Notes under the pieces: model-generated
Databases searched by the model: none
Told to the model about the DNA's origin: nothing
The model's input: the letters and a program-made list of their open reading frames with translations, nothing else
Shown here: positions 52,807 through 59,310 of the stretch, piece by piece
Numbering within the stretch: position 1 is the stretch's first letter
Layout: each line of letters begins with the position of its first letter
Source of the DNA: Opitutia bacterium
Lineage (GTDB): Bacteria > Verrucomicrobiota > Verrucomicrobiia > Opitutales > Seribacteraceae
NCBI GenBank assembly: GCA_002721705.1
Contig: PBLJ01000063.1
Span: 1-59,310, forward strand
Direction of reading: 5' to 3'
DNA: 59,310 nucleotides
Translations under genes and position numbers: made by a program

Positions 52807-53568
52807 GTGCCCCAGAGCAATCAGCAAGGAGGATTCAATCCCGAGGCCTTTGAAATCCTTGCGAAACTGGAAACCGGTTACTGGTGGTTTGAAGCTCGCA
52901 ACCGTCTGATTTTAGATGCCATCGAAAAGCATTTCTCGCCACTCACTCAATTCCTCGAAATTGGATGCGGTACAGGGTTTGTTCTGCAAGCCATACAGAA
53001 AACTTACCCCCATGCCGAAATCACTGGCACGGAACTCCTCGAGGAAGGCTTGGCCGTATCGAGAAAGAGGCTGCCGAAAGTCAAATTGGAGCAACTGGAC
53101 GCACGGAAATTGTCTAAGGACGAAAACCTTCAATTTGTGGGAGCTTTCGACGTACTGGAACACATCCCCGAAGACACCTTGGTCCTGGAGAACCTATTTC
53201 ATTCCATCCGCAAGGGGGGGGGCATAATACTTACCGTGCCACAGCATCCTTCGCTTTGGAGTCAAGCTGACGAAATCGCCCATCATATTCGAAGGTACAC
53301 CAAAAAGGATTTAGTGCAGAAGGTAAAGGCGGCGGGTTTCACCATCGAGCAGGTGCATTCCTTCGTAAGTTTTCTAGTCCCGTTGATGTGGCTTTCACGA
53401 AAACGAAAGTCCTCTGCCATGGAGAAAAATCCTATGCGAGAATTTCAATTGCCCGGCCTATTGAACAAAACGTTGGGAGGCATAATGAAAGTTGAGCGAT
53501 TGCTTACCAAGATGGGACTCAATTTCCCAATCGGCGGTTCCTTGTTGTTGGTGGCCAAAAAAACTTGA
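52807..53568 (+). CDS. SAM-dependent methyltransferase
   Basis: 253 residues from the GTG at 52807, which has TGAGGA seven bases upstream; the TTG at 52765 lies inside the previous gene. Motif I is FLEIGCGTGFVLQAI, motif II ends TGTELLEEGL, and motif IV is FVGAFDVLEHIPED. A conserved tail HHIRRYTKKDLVQKVKAAGF is typical of methyltransferases in glycan loci. The substrate is unknown. Confidence 0.9.
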   Translation: MPQSNQQGGFNPEAFEILAKLETGYWWFEARNRLILDAIEKHFSPLTQFLEIGCGTGFVLQAIQKTYPHAEITGTELLEEGLAVSRKRLPKVKLEQLDARKLSKDENLQFVGAFDVLEHIPEDTLVLENLFHSIRKGGGIILTVPQHPSLWSQADEIAHHIRRYTKKDLVQKVKAAGFTIEQVHSFVSFLVPLMWLSRKRKSSAMEKNPMREFQLPGLLNKTLGGIMKVERLLTKMGLNFPIGGSLLLVAKKT

Positions 53569-53665
53569 GGCTTTCGCAAAAAGAAGCTCAGGACTGAAAT
53601 CGCTGCATGTCCCCAAAAGGCAAGAGTATGAAAAAGGCTCAACTTATTTCCGGAATTAAATTGCC

Positions 53666-54745
53666 ATGCGTGTATTAATCACAGGCGCGTGCGGGTTCGT
53701 GGGATCCAAGCTGGCTCGCTGTCTGCACGAGAATCAGTCTCTATTCGGGGGGCCAATCGAAATCGTGGGACTCGACAATTTTTCCCGTCCTGGGTCCAAG
53801 CAAAACGAAGACTTGATGAAACAGCTCGGCGTGCATTTCCGTCGAGGAGACGTGAGTAATCCAAAGGATCTCGAATCCATGCCAGCGATCGACTGGGTTT
53901 TGGACTGCGCGGCAAACCCCTCGGTATTAGGCGGCATGACCAAGGAAAGTACCTCGAGACGACTGATCGACGACAACCTGATGGGAACGGTAAACTTGTT
54001 GGAGCTTTGCAAGGAACACGGCGCTGGCTTTCTGTTGGTCAGCACTAGTCGCGTGTATTCCATCCCCGCGATGGCGGCAATCCCTTTAGTTTCATGCAAC
54101 GATGCCTTTGCCTTGGACAAAGACGCTTGCTTGGAAACGGGGTTGAGCCAGCGCGGCATTGCCGAAAAGTTCTCCACTTCCCCTCCCCTCTCGCTTTACG
54201 GAGCTTCCAAACTCGCTTCAGAAATCTTGGCCCTGGAATATGGACAGTGTTTCGATTTTCCAGTCTGGATAAACCGTTGCGGAGTCTTGGCGGGGGCTGG
54301 CCAATTCGGGCGGGCCGACCAAGGAATATTTAGTTTCTGGATCAACTCCCATCTTAGGCGAGCACCATTGCGATACCTCGGTTTCGAAGGGTCTGGACAC
54401 CAAACGAGAGACTGTCTCCATCCCAATGATTTGCTCCACCTCTTAGCGAAACAAATGCAGACATCCTCCAAAACCATTCCCCCGATTTGCAACGTAGGAG
54501 GCGGCCCCACCAACGCCATGTCGCTAAAGCAGCTTACGTCATGGTGCGACGATCGCTTCGGCAGTCACCACGTAGAATCCACTCGAGAAACTCGACCCTT
54601 CGATTTACCCTGGGTCGTAATGGACACCAAATCAGCTCAAGTGCATTGGGACTGGAAACCGCAAACCTCTCTCGATATGATTTTGAGAGAAATTGCCAGT
54701 CATGCCGATGAAAATCCAAACTGGCTAGCAATATCTCAAGGCTGA
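53666..54745 (+). CDS. NAD-dependent SDR epimerase/dehydratase
   Basis: 359 residues. The Rossmann start is VLITGACGFVGSKLAR, the Tyr-x3-Lys pair is LYGASKLASE (Tyr178, Lys182), and the serine-type region LLVSTSRVYSI replaces the common STAAVYG. It shares the CDP-paratose-epimerase-like layout with the SDR at 51737-52792, so the two may act on the same nucleotide sugar. It is 97 bases from the previous gene. Exact reaction unknown. Confidence 0.85.
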   Translation: MRVLITGACGFVGSKLARCLHENQSLFGGPIEIVGLDNFSRPGSKQNEDLMKQLGVHFRRGDVSNPKDLESMPAIDWVLDCAANPSVLGGMTKESTSRRLIDDNLMGTVNLLELCKEHGAGFLLVSTSRVYSIPAMAAIPLVSCNDAFALDKDACLETGLSQRGIAEKFSTSPPLSLYGASKLASEILALEYGQCFDFPVWINRCGVLAGAGQFGRADQGIFSFWINSHLRRAPLRYLGFEGSGHQTRDCLHPNDLLHLLAKQMQTSSKTIPPICNVGGGPTNAMSLKQLTSWCDDRFGSHHVESTRETRPFDLPWVVMDTKSAQVHWDWKPQTSLDMILREIASHADENPNWLAISQG

Positions 54746-54777
54746 ACTTAAGCTTTAGTTAAACGCAAGAACCCCAG

Positions 54778-55527
54778 ATGCCCTTATCCGAGCTCAAGCT
54801 ACTCAGCCTTGTCATCCCCGCGAAAGACGAGGAGGGCAGTGTTGGGGACACGGTAAAAGCATTGAATGACGTCTTGTCTACTGCCTACGTTCCACACGAA
54901 ATCGTCGTCGTGGACGACGGCAGCAAGGACAATACTTGGGCTGTACTTGAAAAACTCCAGCAAGAGGTTCCTGAACTGCAGCCGATAAAGAACGAAGGCC
55001 CGCATGGATTTGGGCGGGCGATCGCCAAGGGTCTTGACTTCAGCACAGGCGATGCTGTCGTAATTACCATGGCCGACGCGTCGGATTCGCCTCACGACGT
55101 GGTTCTATACTGGGAGAAGCTGAACGAAGGTTACGAATGCGTCTTCGGCAGCCGCTTCGTCAAAGGTTCCGTAGTGGAAGACTACCCGAAAGTGAAACTG
55201 ATCGCCAATCGCTTGGCCAATTTCTTTATTAGACTGATCTTTCGCCTCAAGCTCAACGATGTCACGAATGCCTTCAAAGCCTACCGCAGAGAAGTCATCG
55301 AGGGATGTAAGCCGCTCATCTCCCCCCATTTCAATCTGACAGTGGAAATCCCACTCAAGGCAATTGTTCGTGGTTATTCCTGGACAACGGTTCCAATCAG
55401 CTGGAAAAACCGGTCGGCGGGAGTTGCCAAACTCAAAATCAAGGAAATGGGTAGTCGCTACTTCTTCATCTGCGCCTATGTTTGGCTGGAAAAATACTTC
55501 AGCAAAGGAGATTATCGCCGCCAATGA
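54778..55527 (+). CDS. Family 2 glycosyltransferase
   Basis: 249 residues. The GT-A signatures are SLVIPAKDEEGSVGDTVKAL, EIVVVDDGSKDNT and VVITMADASDSPHDV. The late GSRFVKGSVVEDYP and KLKIKEMGSRYFF patterns match dolichol-phosphate-mannose-synthase-like bacterial enzymes. It may transfer a sugar to a polyprenyl phosphate for the multi-pass GT-C proteins upstream (inference). The next gene overlaps its stop as ATGA. Confidence 0.92.
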   Translation: MPLSELKLLSLVIPAKDEEGSVGDTVKALNDVLSTAYVPHEIVVVDDGSKDNTWAVLEKLQQEVPELQPIKNEGPHGFGRAIAKGLDFSTGDAVVITMADASDSPHDVVLYWEKLNEGYECVFGSRFVKGSVVEDYPKVKLIANRLANFFIRLIFRLKLNDVTNAFKAYRREVIEGCKPLISPHFNLTVEIPLKAIVRGYSWTTVPISWKNRSAGVAKLKIKEMGSRYFFICAYVWLEKYFSKGDYRRQ

Positions 55528-56183
55528 CAGATTCCTCGGTCGAACACATATACGATCTGCGATTTCGCGGTCTTGAAGAGTACCGAAACCAAGTCTGGCG
55601 GATACTTGTTACAAAGTTCTTCTCCCGTTGGATCAAACCTGGCGACAAAGTTCTGGATCTTGGTTGCGGGTATGGAGAATTCATTAATAACGTCGAGGCG
55701 AAGAGTCGTTGGGCAATGGATCTCAACCGGAAAACGCAAGATCACCTAAGCTCGGGGATTGAATTCATTCGTCAAGACTGTTCTGAGCCTTGGCCCATTG
55801 AGTCAGCGATGCTCGATATCGTGTTCACCAGCAACTTTTTCGAGCATCTTCCTGACAAAAACGCGTTGGAGCGAACCTTGGAACATGTCCATACGTCCCT
55901 CAAGCCCGGTGGTCGTCTCTTGATGCTTGGCCCAAATATTTCAGCGTTAAATGGAAGTTATTGGGATTTTTGGGATCATCACGTACCTCTCAGCCACGAG
56001 TCGGCGGCGGAACTTTTGAAACTGAAAAGGTTCGTCGTGGATTTAAATATACCAAAGTTCCTACCTTACAACATGACACGAATTAAAAAGCGCCCTCTCT
56101 TTCTCGTCTCAATGTATCTTCGTTTGCGATGGGCATGGTTCTTTTTCGGGAAACAGTTTTTCTTGGTTGCCCGCAAATCCTGA
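55524..56183 (+). CDS. SAM-dependent methyltransferase
   Basis: 219 residues from the ATG at 55524. Motif I is VLDLGCGYGEFINNV, motif II region WAMDLNRKT, motif IV IVFTSNFFEHLPDK, and post motif SLKPGGRLLMLGPN. The C-terminal hydrophobic and basic stretch (about 185-219) suggests membrane contact. It ends the tight run of plus-strand genes; the next gene is on the other strand. Confidence 0.9.
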   Translation: MTDSSVEHIYDLRFRGLEEYRNQVWRILVTKFFSRWIKPGDKVLDLGCGYGEFINNVEAKSRWAMDLNRKTQDHLSSGIEFIRQDCSEPWPIESAMLDIVFTSNFFEHLPDKNALERTLEHVHTSLKPGGRLLMLGPNISALNGSYWDFWDHHVPLSHESAAELLKLKRFVVDLNIPKFLPYNMTRIKKRPLFLVSMYLRLRWAWFFFGKQFFLVARKS

Positions 56184-56226
56184 AGCATGGTGCACTTCAG
56201 TTCTACACCTCAACGCAAAAAGCGCG

Positions 56227-57261
56227 TTACTCTGCGGGTTGTCTCCGAGATGCGCCTCTCATAAACAACTTGAGTTTATCACTTAATCCAACGGCAACGA
56301 AAAGGGTAATCAAAACCACCATTTCATTCCATGCGCGAACTTCCTGAACGAACGTAACAAGAAAGTAACCCAGCGCATACAATGGAATTATCCACACAAG
56401 CCGCCTCAGTTGAAGAGGCAAACCGCGCCACAAAAAAGGGACCAATAGCCATAGACCGCCGATGGAGAAAAACAACCAGTTGGCATTGCCCCCGAGTTTA
56501 CCGAACATGTTGACCTGCGTTCCTTCCCAAAACCATTCGAAAAGCCGGAAATTCGAGAGAAGATTGTGCCATTCTATGACACTGCCCGGGTTCCCCAGAA
56601 AAACCATCGACAAAATCCCTTTCAAACTCAGCCAGATCAAAACCTGAGCCACCCAATGTTGCAGCATTTCACGACGATTATCTCTGGTCCAAAACAGGCA
56701 CAACATCGCCACCGTCAGGAAACAGCTGGTTTCCCGATTGAGCGTGGCAAAAACAAAGACCACGTAATAGGCGACCCATCTTCGTCGCAGCAACAACAAC
56801 AGCCCCAAAGCGAAAAAGAAGAGAGACGGGACGTCCGAAGGGTAGCGCAAGATATTGAGCCAAAAATGATTGACCCAAGTCGGATACAAGATCGTGAAAG
56901 ACAACGGATAAGCCAACCAGCCTCCTCCGAAATGCACCAACAATTCCTTGAAAACGAAAAGGAGCCCGAAAACCGAAAGCCCGATCAGCCCCATGTAGGC
57001 CAAGTCCAATCCGCTCCCAAGCGGCAACCACGGGAAAGCTTCCTTGGCTGCGTCCAGCGGCAACTCCAAGGCCTTAGCCAACAGACAGGGCAACACTCGA
57101 TTCTGGAAGGGTTTGTCGGCGGTGAAATCCGTTAGCTTTTCAAAAGTTGCCGGAATGTGCTCCCATAGATTCACCATATATGAATGCGCAAAATGAATCG
57201 AAGCCAATCCGGCCAACGAAAAATAAGCGAATAATGCGAAAGTTCGAAGCCCACCCCGCAT
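56227..57261 (-). CDS. Multi-pass membrane protein of unknown family
   Basis: 344 residues from the ATG at 57261; the frame is open further upstream, but that start puts a hydrophobic segment directly at the N-terminus. Around eight to nine membrane segments are predicted. Conserved-looking loop residues include NRVLPCLLAKALELP and YPSDVPSLFFF and LNRETSCFL, a pattern seen in EpsG/GT-C-like polysaccharide proteins. It is the only minus-strand gene in the glycan run. It may be a polymerase; this is a guess. Confidence 0.7.
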   Translation of the reverse strand: MRGGLRTFALFAYFSLAGLASIHFAHSYMVNLWEHIPATFEKLTDFTADKPFQNRVLPCLLAKALELPLDAAKEAFPWLPLGSGLDLAYMGLIGLSVFGLLFVFKELLVHFGGGWLAYPLSFTILYPTWVNHFWLNILRYPSDVPSLFFFALGLLLLLRRRWVAYYVVFVFATLNRETSCFLTVAMLCLFWTRDNRREMLQHWVAQVLIWLSLKGILSMVFLGNPGSVIEWHNLLSNFRLFEWFWEGTQVNMFGKLGGNANWLFFSIGGLWLLVPFLWRGLPLQLRRLVWIIPLYALGYFLVTFVQEVRAWNEMVVLITLFVAVGLSDKLKLFMRGASRRQPAE

Positions 57262-57323
57262 TTCGGGCCGTCTATCCGAGTTTTGATTTTTGATTTGAAA
57301 AAACCAATGTACAGGGAGTGCAA

Positions 57324-57491
57324 ATGACAACGAAAAAACATACGGGCATTCTCCTTGCTCTCCTCTTGCTCGCAATGATCGCGGGGTATGCGGCGATCAG
57401 CATTGGGCATGCAAAAGCACCCGTGATCACAGTATCCCCCCCTTCCAGCAGTCATTCTCATGGTGCTTTTTATCTTGTTTTCAAGCAATGA
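57324..57491 (+). CDS. 55-residue single-span or secreted peptide
   Basis: ATG with AGGGAG five bases upstream, one of the best ribosome sites in the window. The peptide has a basic start (MTTKKHTG), a hydrophobic stretch (ILLALLLLAMIAGYAA) and a short Pro/Ser/His-rich tail. It reads like a signal or anchor sequence, perhaps the 5' end of a gene broken by a frameshift. The stop overlaps the start of the next small ORF (ATGA). Confidence 0.45.
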   Translation: MTTKKHTGILLALLLLAMIAGYAAISIGHAKAPVITVSPPSSSHSHGAFYLVFKQ

Positions 57492-57664
57492 CTCTACAAG
57501 TGACAAAGCAAGAGCACGCGGATTGTTCGTTTCGGCTGTTGTTCGTTACCGAAAAAGAACGTCAAGCGTACCGTCGATTTCCCCCGAAAATACAGCCTTT
57601 ACTCAAAAGTGAACTTTCTCAACTCGATTGCTTCGTCGCGATTGCCACCAGATCAAAAGCCTAA
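57488..57664 (+). CDS. 58-residue small ORF
   Basis: The ATG overlaps the previous stop. The product is soluble, rich in Arg, Lys and Leu, with no recognised motif. A competing frame (about 57560-57782) reads continuously into the next ORF, so a frameshift near here could join pieces. Low certainty that the short form is translated. Confidence 0.3.
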   Translation: MTLQVTKQEHADCSFRLLFVTEKERQAYRRFPPKIQPLLKSELSQLDCFVAIATRSKA

Positions 57665-57665
57665 A

Positions 57666-57782
57666 ATGCATCAATGGGCAAAAGAGGTTGGCTTCAAGAT
57701 TCATTTTTCCGCTCCTTATAAAGAATACCACCTTTATGCATGGCAATTCAGACGCATTGCAACCAAACCCGATGCCTCATGA
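57666..57782 (+). CDS. 38-residue small ORF before the aminotransferase
   Basis: The ATG lies one base after the previous stop; its own stop overlaps the aminotransferase ATG (ATGA). The content ([20 protein letters not shown], then QFRRIA) looks like real protein sequence, aromatic and basic. Its frame is open upstream beyond the ATG, which supports the idea of the 3' end of a broken gene. Confidence 0.3.
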   Translation: MHQWAKEVGFKIHFSAPYKEYHLYAWQFRRIATKPDAS

Positions 57783-58894
57783 AACGTGAAATGATCACTG
57801 TTCCTTTTTTCGATATGTCTCGAACCCCCGAATCCGAGCGTCAAGCCATTGACGAAGCCATGAAGAAGGTAACCAAACGAAATTCCTTTGTCCTCGGTCA
57901 GGAAGTCAACGATTTCGAGAAAGCTTTCGCTACCTTTTGCAGTGCCGAACGATGCATAGGAGTCGCTAGTGGATGTGATGCAATTTTGTGGTCGTTGGAG
58001 GCTCTCGGGATCGAACCCGGGGATGAGGTAATAACCGTTGCAAACACTTTCATAGGGACGATCCTCCCCATCCTTCGGGCAAGCGGAACACCCGTGCTAG
58101 TCGATTGCCTGGAGGATGCTCTCACCATAGACCCGGATCAAGTGGCGGCAGCGGTCACCCCCCGGACGAAAGCCATCATCCCAGTCCACTTATATGGACA
58201 ACCTGCCGAAATGGACGAAATTTTGGCAATCGCCGAAAAAAACGGTTTGGTTGTTGTCGAAGATGCTGCGCAGGCGCATGGAGCTACCTATAAAGGCCGC
58301 ACCTGTGGAAGCATGGGCAACGCAGCTGGATTCAGTTTCTACCCAGCTAAGAATTTAGGCGCATTCGGGGATGGCGGCGGCGTAACCACTAATGATCATC
58401 GACTCGCCGACCGAATTGGCATGATTCGAAATTATGGCCAAAGCAAAAAGTATCATCATGACGTGGATGGATGGAACAGCCGCCTCGACACTTTGCAGGC
58501 AGCAATTCTAGCCGTCAAGTTGACGCACTTGCCCGCAGCCAACGAAGCGAGACGCTCCATCGCCAAACAGTATCGAGAACAATTGGCCCACCTCCCCGTG
58601 GAAATCCCAGTTGAAAGAGAATACGTCGACCATGTTTACCATCAATTCGTGATGCAAGTGGATCAGCGAGACGAATTACGCTCATTTCTGGACCAGCAGG
58701 GCATCCAAACGGGCATCCATTATCCGATACCAATACATAAGCTCAAGGTATTCGCGGAGAGTGAGTTTGCCCGAAAAAGCTTCCCTGAAACTGAAGCTGC
58801 TGCGAACAGAATGCTTTCCTTGCCCATCTTCCCCGGTCTGACCACGGAAGAGATCGCTCACGTCACCTCTACGATCTCCGCATTCTTTTCTTGA
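57779..58894 (+). CDS. DegT/DnrJ/EryC1 sugar aminotransferase
   Basis: 371 residues from the ATG at 57779 (an ATG at 57791 is also possible). PLP enzyme of the type that aminates NDP-3- or 4-keto-sugars. The PLP lysine is Lys191 in [14 protein letters not shown], and [12 protein letters not shown] holds the Asp and Gln/His around the cofactor. Layout and length match FdtB/PerA-type enzymes. The following hexapeptide acetyltransferase suggests the new amine is acylated. The keto-sugar may come from an SDR upstream. Confidence 0.93.
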   Translation: MKREMITVPFFDMSRTPESERQAIDEAMKKVTKRNSFVLGQEVNDFEKAFATFCSAERCIGVASGCDAILWSLEALGIEPGDEVITVANTFIGTILPILRASGTPVLVDCLEDALTIDPDQVAAAVTPRTKAIIPVHLYGQPAEMDEILAIAEKNGLVVVEDAAQAHGATYKGRTCGSMGNAAGFSFYPAKNLGAFGDGGGVTTNDHRLADRIGMIRNYGQSKKYHHDVDGWNSRLDTLQAAILAVKLTHLPAANEARRSIAKQYREQLAHLPVEIPVEREYVDHVYHQFVMQVDQRDELRSFLDQQGIQTGIHYPIPIHKLKVFAESEFARKSFPETEAAANRMLSLPIFPGLTTEEIAHVTSTISAFFS

Positions 58895-58913
58895 GCCTGA
58901 AACCTCTTCTCGC

Positions 58914-59310
58914 ATGAACCATCCCAAAATCATTACGGCAGGCGTACGCGACGTAACTTTCGGGTCGAACGTAACCGTAGTTGAGCCATGCAACCTTTAT
59001 GAATGCGAAATAGGCGACGATGTCTTCGTGGGCCCGTTCGTCGAGATTCAAAGAGGAGTACTGATAGGAGCCCGCTCTCGCATCCAGTCTCATAGCTTTG
59101 TCTGCGAAAAGGTCATAATCGGCGAAGATTGTTTCATTGGCCATGGAGTCACTTTCATAAATGACACTTTCCGTTCAGGCAAAATCTCCTTTGATCCTAC
59201 CGACTGGAAGGAAACCAAGGTAGGCGATGGCGCCATCATCGGTTCAAATGCAACTGTTATGCCAGTGCAAATCGCGGCGGGTGTCGTGGTAGGGGCAGGT
59301 TCGGTGGTGA
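58914..59310 (+). CDS. Hexapeptide-repeat acyltransferase (cut by window end)
   Basis: 132 complete codons are in the window from the ATG at 58914, and the frame continues beyond the end. The sequence shows left-handed β-helix turns (VTFGSNVTVVEPCNLYECEI, GDDVFVGPF, VLIGARSRI, VIIGEDCFIGHGVTFIND), the catalytic His in GHGVTF, and then VGDGAIIGSNATV. It resembles N-acetyltransferases of the WbpD/FdtC type that act on amino sugars made by DegT enzymes. Its location 19 bases after the aminotransferase supports an NDP-N-acyl-amino-sugar path. Confidence 0.88.
   Translation, partial: MNHPKIITAGVRDVTFGSNVTVVEPCNLYECEIGDDVFVGPFVEIQRGVLIGARSRIQSHSFVCEKVIIGEDCFIGHGVTFINDTFRSGKISFDPTDWKETKVGDGAIIGSNATVMPVQIAAGVVVGAGSVV

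Overview
The window looks like chromosomal DNA of a Gram-negative bacterium, most likely a member of the Verrucomicrobiota (Opitutae-like). That placement is inferred from the gene mix: an exosortase with a TPR partner, a GbsR-type regulator beside a NusG paralogue in a polysaccharide locus, a FecR/Ig-repeat envelope protein, several lipoproteins and a fused 2-oxoacid dehydrogenase. No rRNA or single marker settles it.

Left end, about 1-6850: an accessory segment. It holds a lipoprotein with a 196-residue internal duplication (cut by the window edge), three overlapping small genes of which the last is a ribbon-helix-helix protein, two further lipoproteins that share an 83 bp duplicated leader, gene debris, a zinc-ribbon membrane protein, and a tyrosine recombinase overlapped by a tiny membrane-peptide ORF. 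It stops at a tRNA-Arg(CCT) gene, as integrated elements often do.

Middle, about 6850-25060: mostly core genes. They are a 1424-residue FecR plus Ig-repeat secreted protein, gcvH, glgC, trpE followed by a sigma-70 factor, rpsA, hisG, a 5'-3' exonuclease, a HAD phosphatase, mtaB, and a 1016-residue E1alpha-E1beta-lipoyl-E2 fusion. Most lie on the minus strand.

Right, about 25100 to the end: a large surface-glycan locus. Two minus-strand genes (WecG/TagA-type transferase and a polyprenyl-phosphate sugar-1-phosphate transferase) read away from a plus-strand run of more than 30 kb. The run begins with a GbsR-like regulator and a NusG paralogue, then gmd, a TPR protein, an exosortase and a Wzm/Wzt ABC exporter. 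After these come nucleotidyltransferases, an IMPase-like phosphatase, a ribulose-phosphate-epimerase-like enzyme, a GmhA-like SIS isomerase, many glycosyltransferases, four methyltransferases, two paired SDR epimerases, a DegT aminotransferase and a hexapeptide acetyltransferase cut by the window edge. Most junctions are ATGA/GTGA overlaps, so long co-transcribed units are likely.

A working model: GDP-mannose-derived sugars, a heptose-like sugar, a C-methylated sugar and an acylated amino sugar are made and assembled on a polyprenyl carrier, and the chain is exported by Wzm/Wzt. The NusG paralogue may carry RNA polymerase through the long run. The exosortase implies that anchored proteins are handled in the same envelope, but no PEP-CTERM-like substrate was seen here. 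Least explained are the duplicated lipoproteins and the integrase-linked micro-ORF, the truncated VTC-domain gene next to a GDPD-like gene, the divergent Rpe-like enzyme, the triple-fusion dehydrogenase, and the chain of micro-ORFs before degT.
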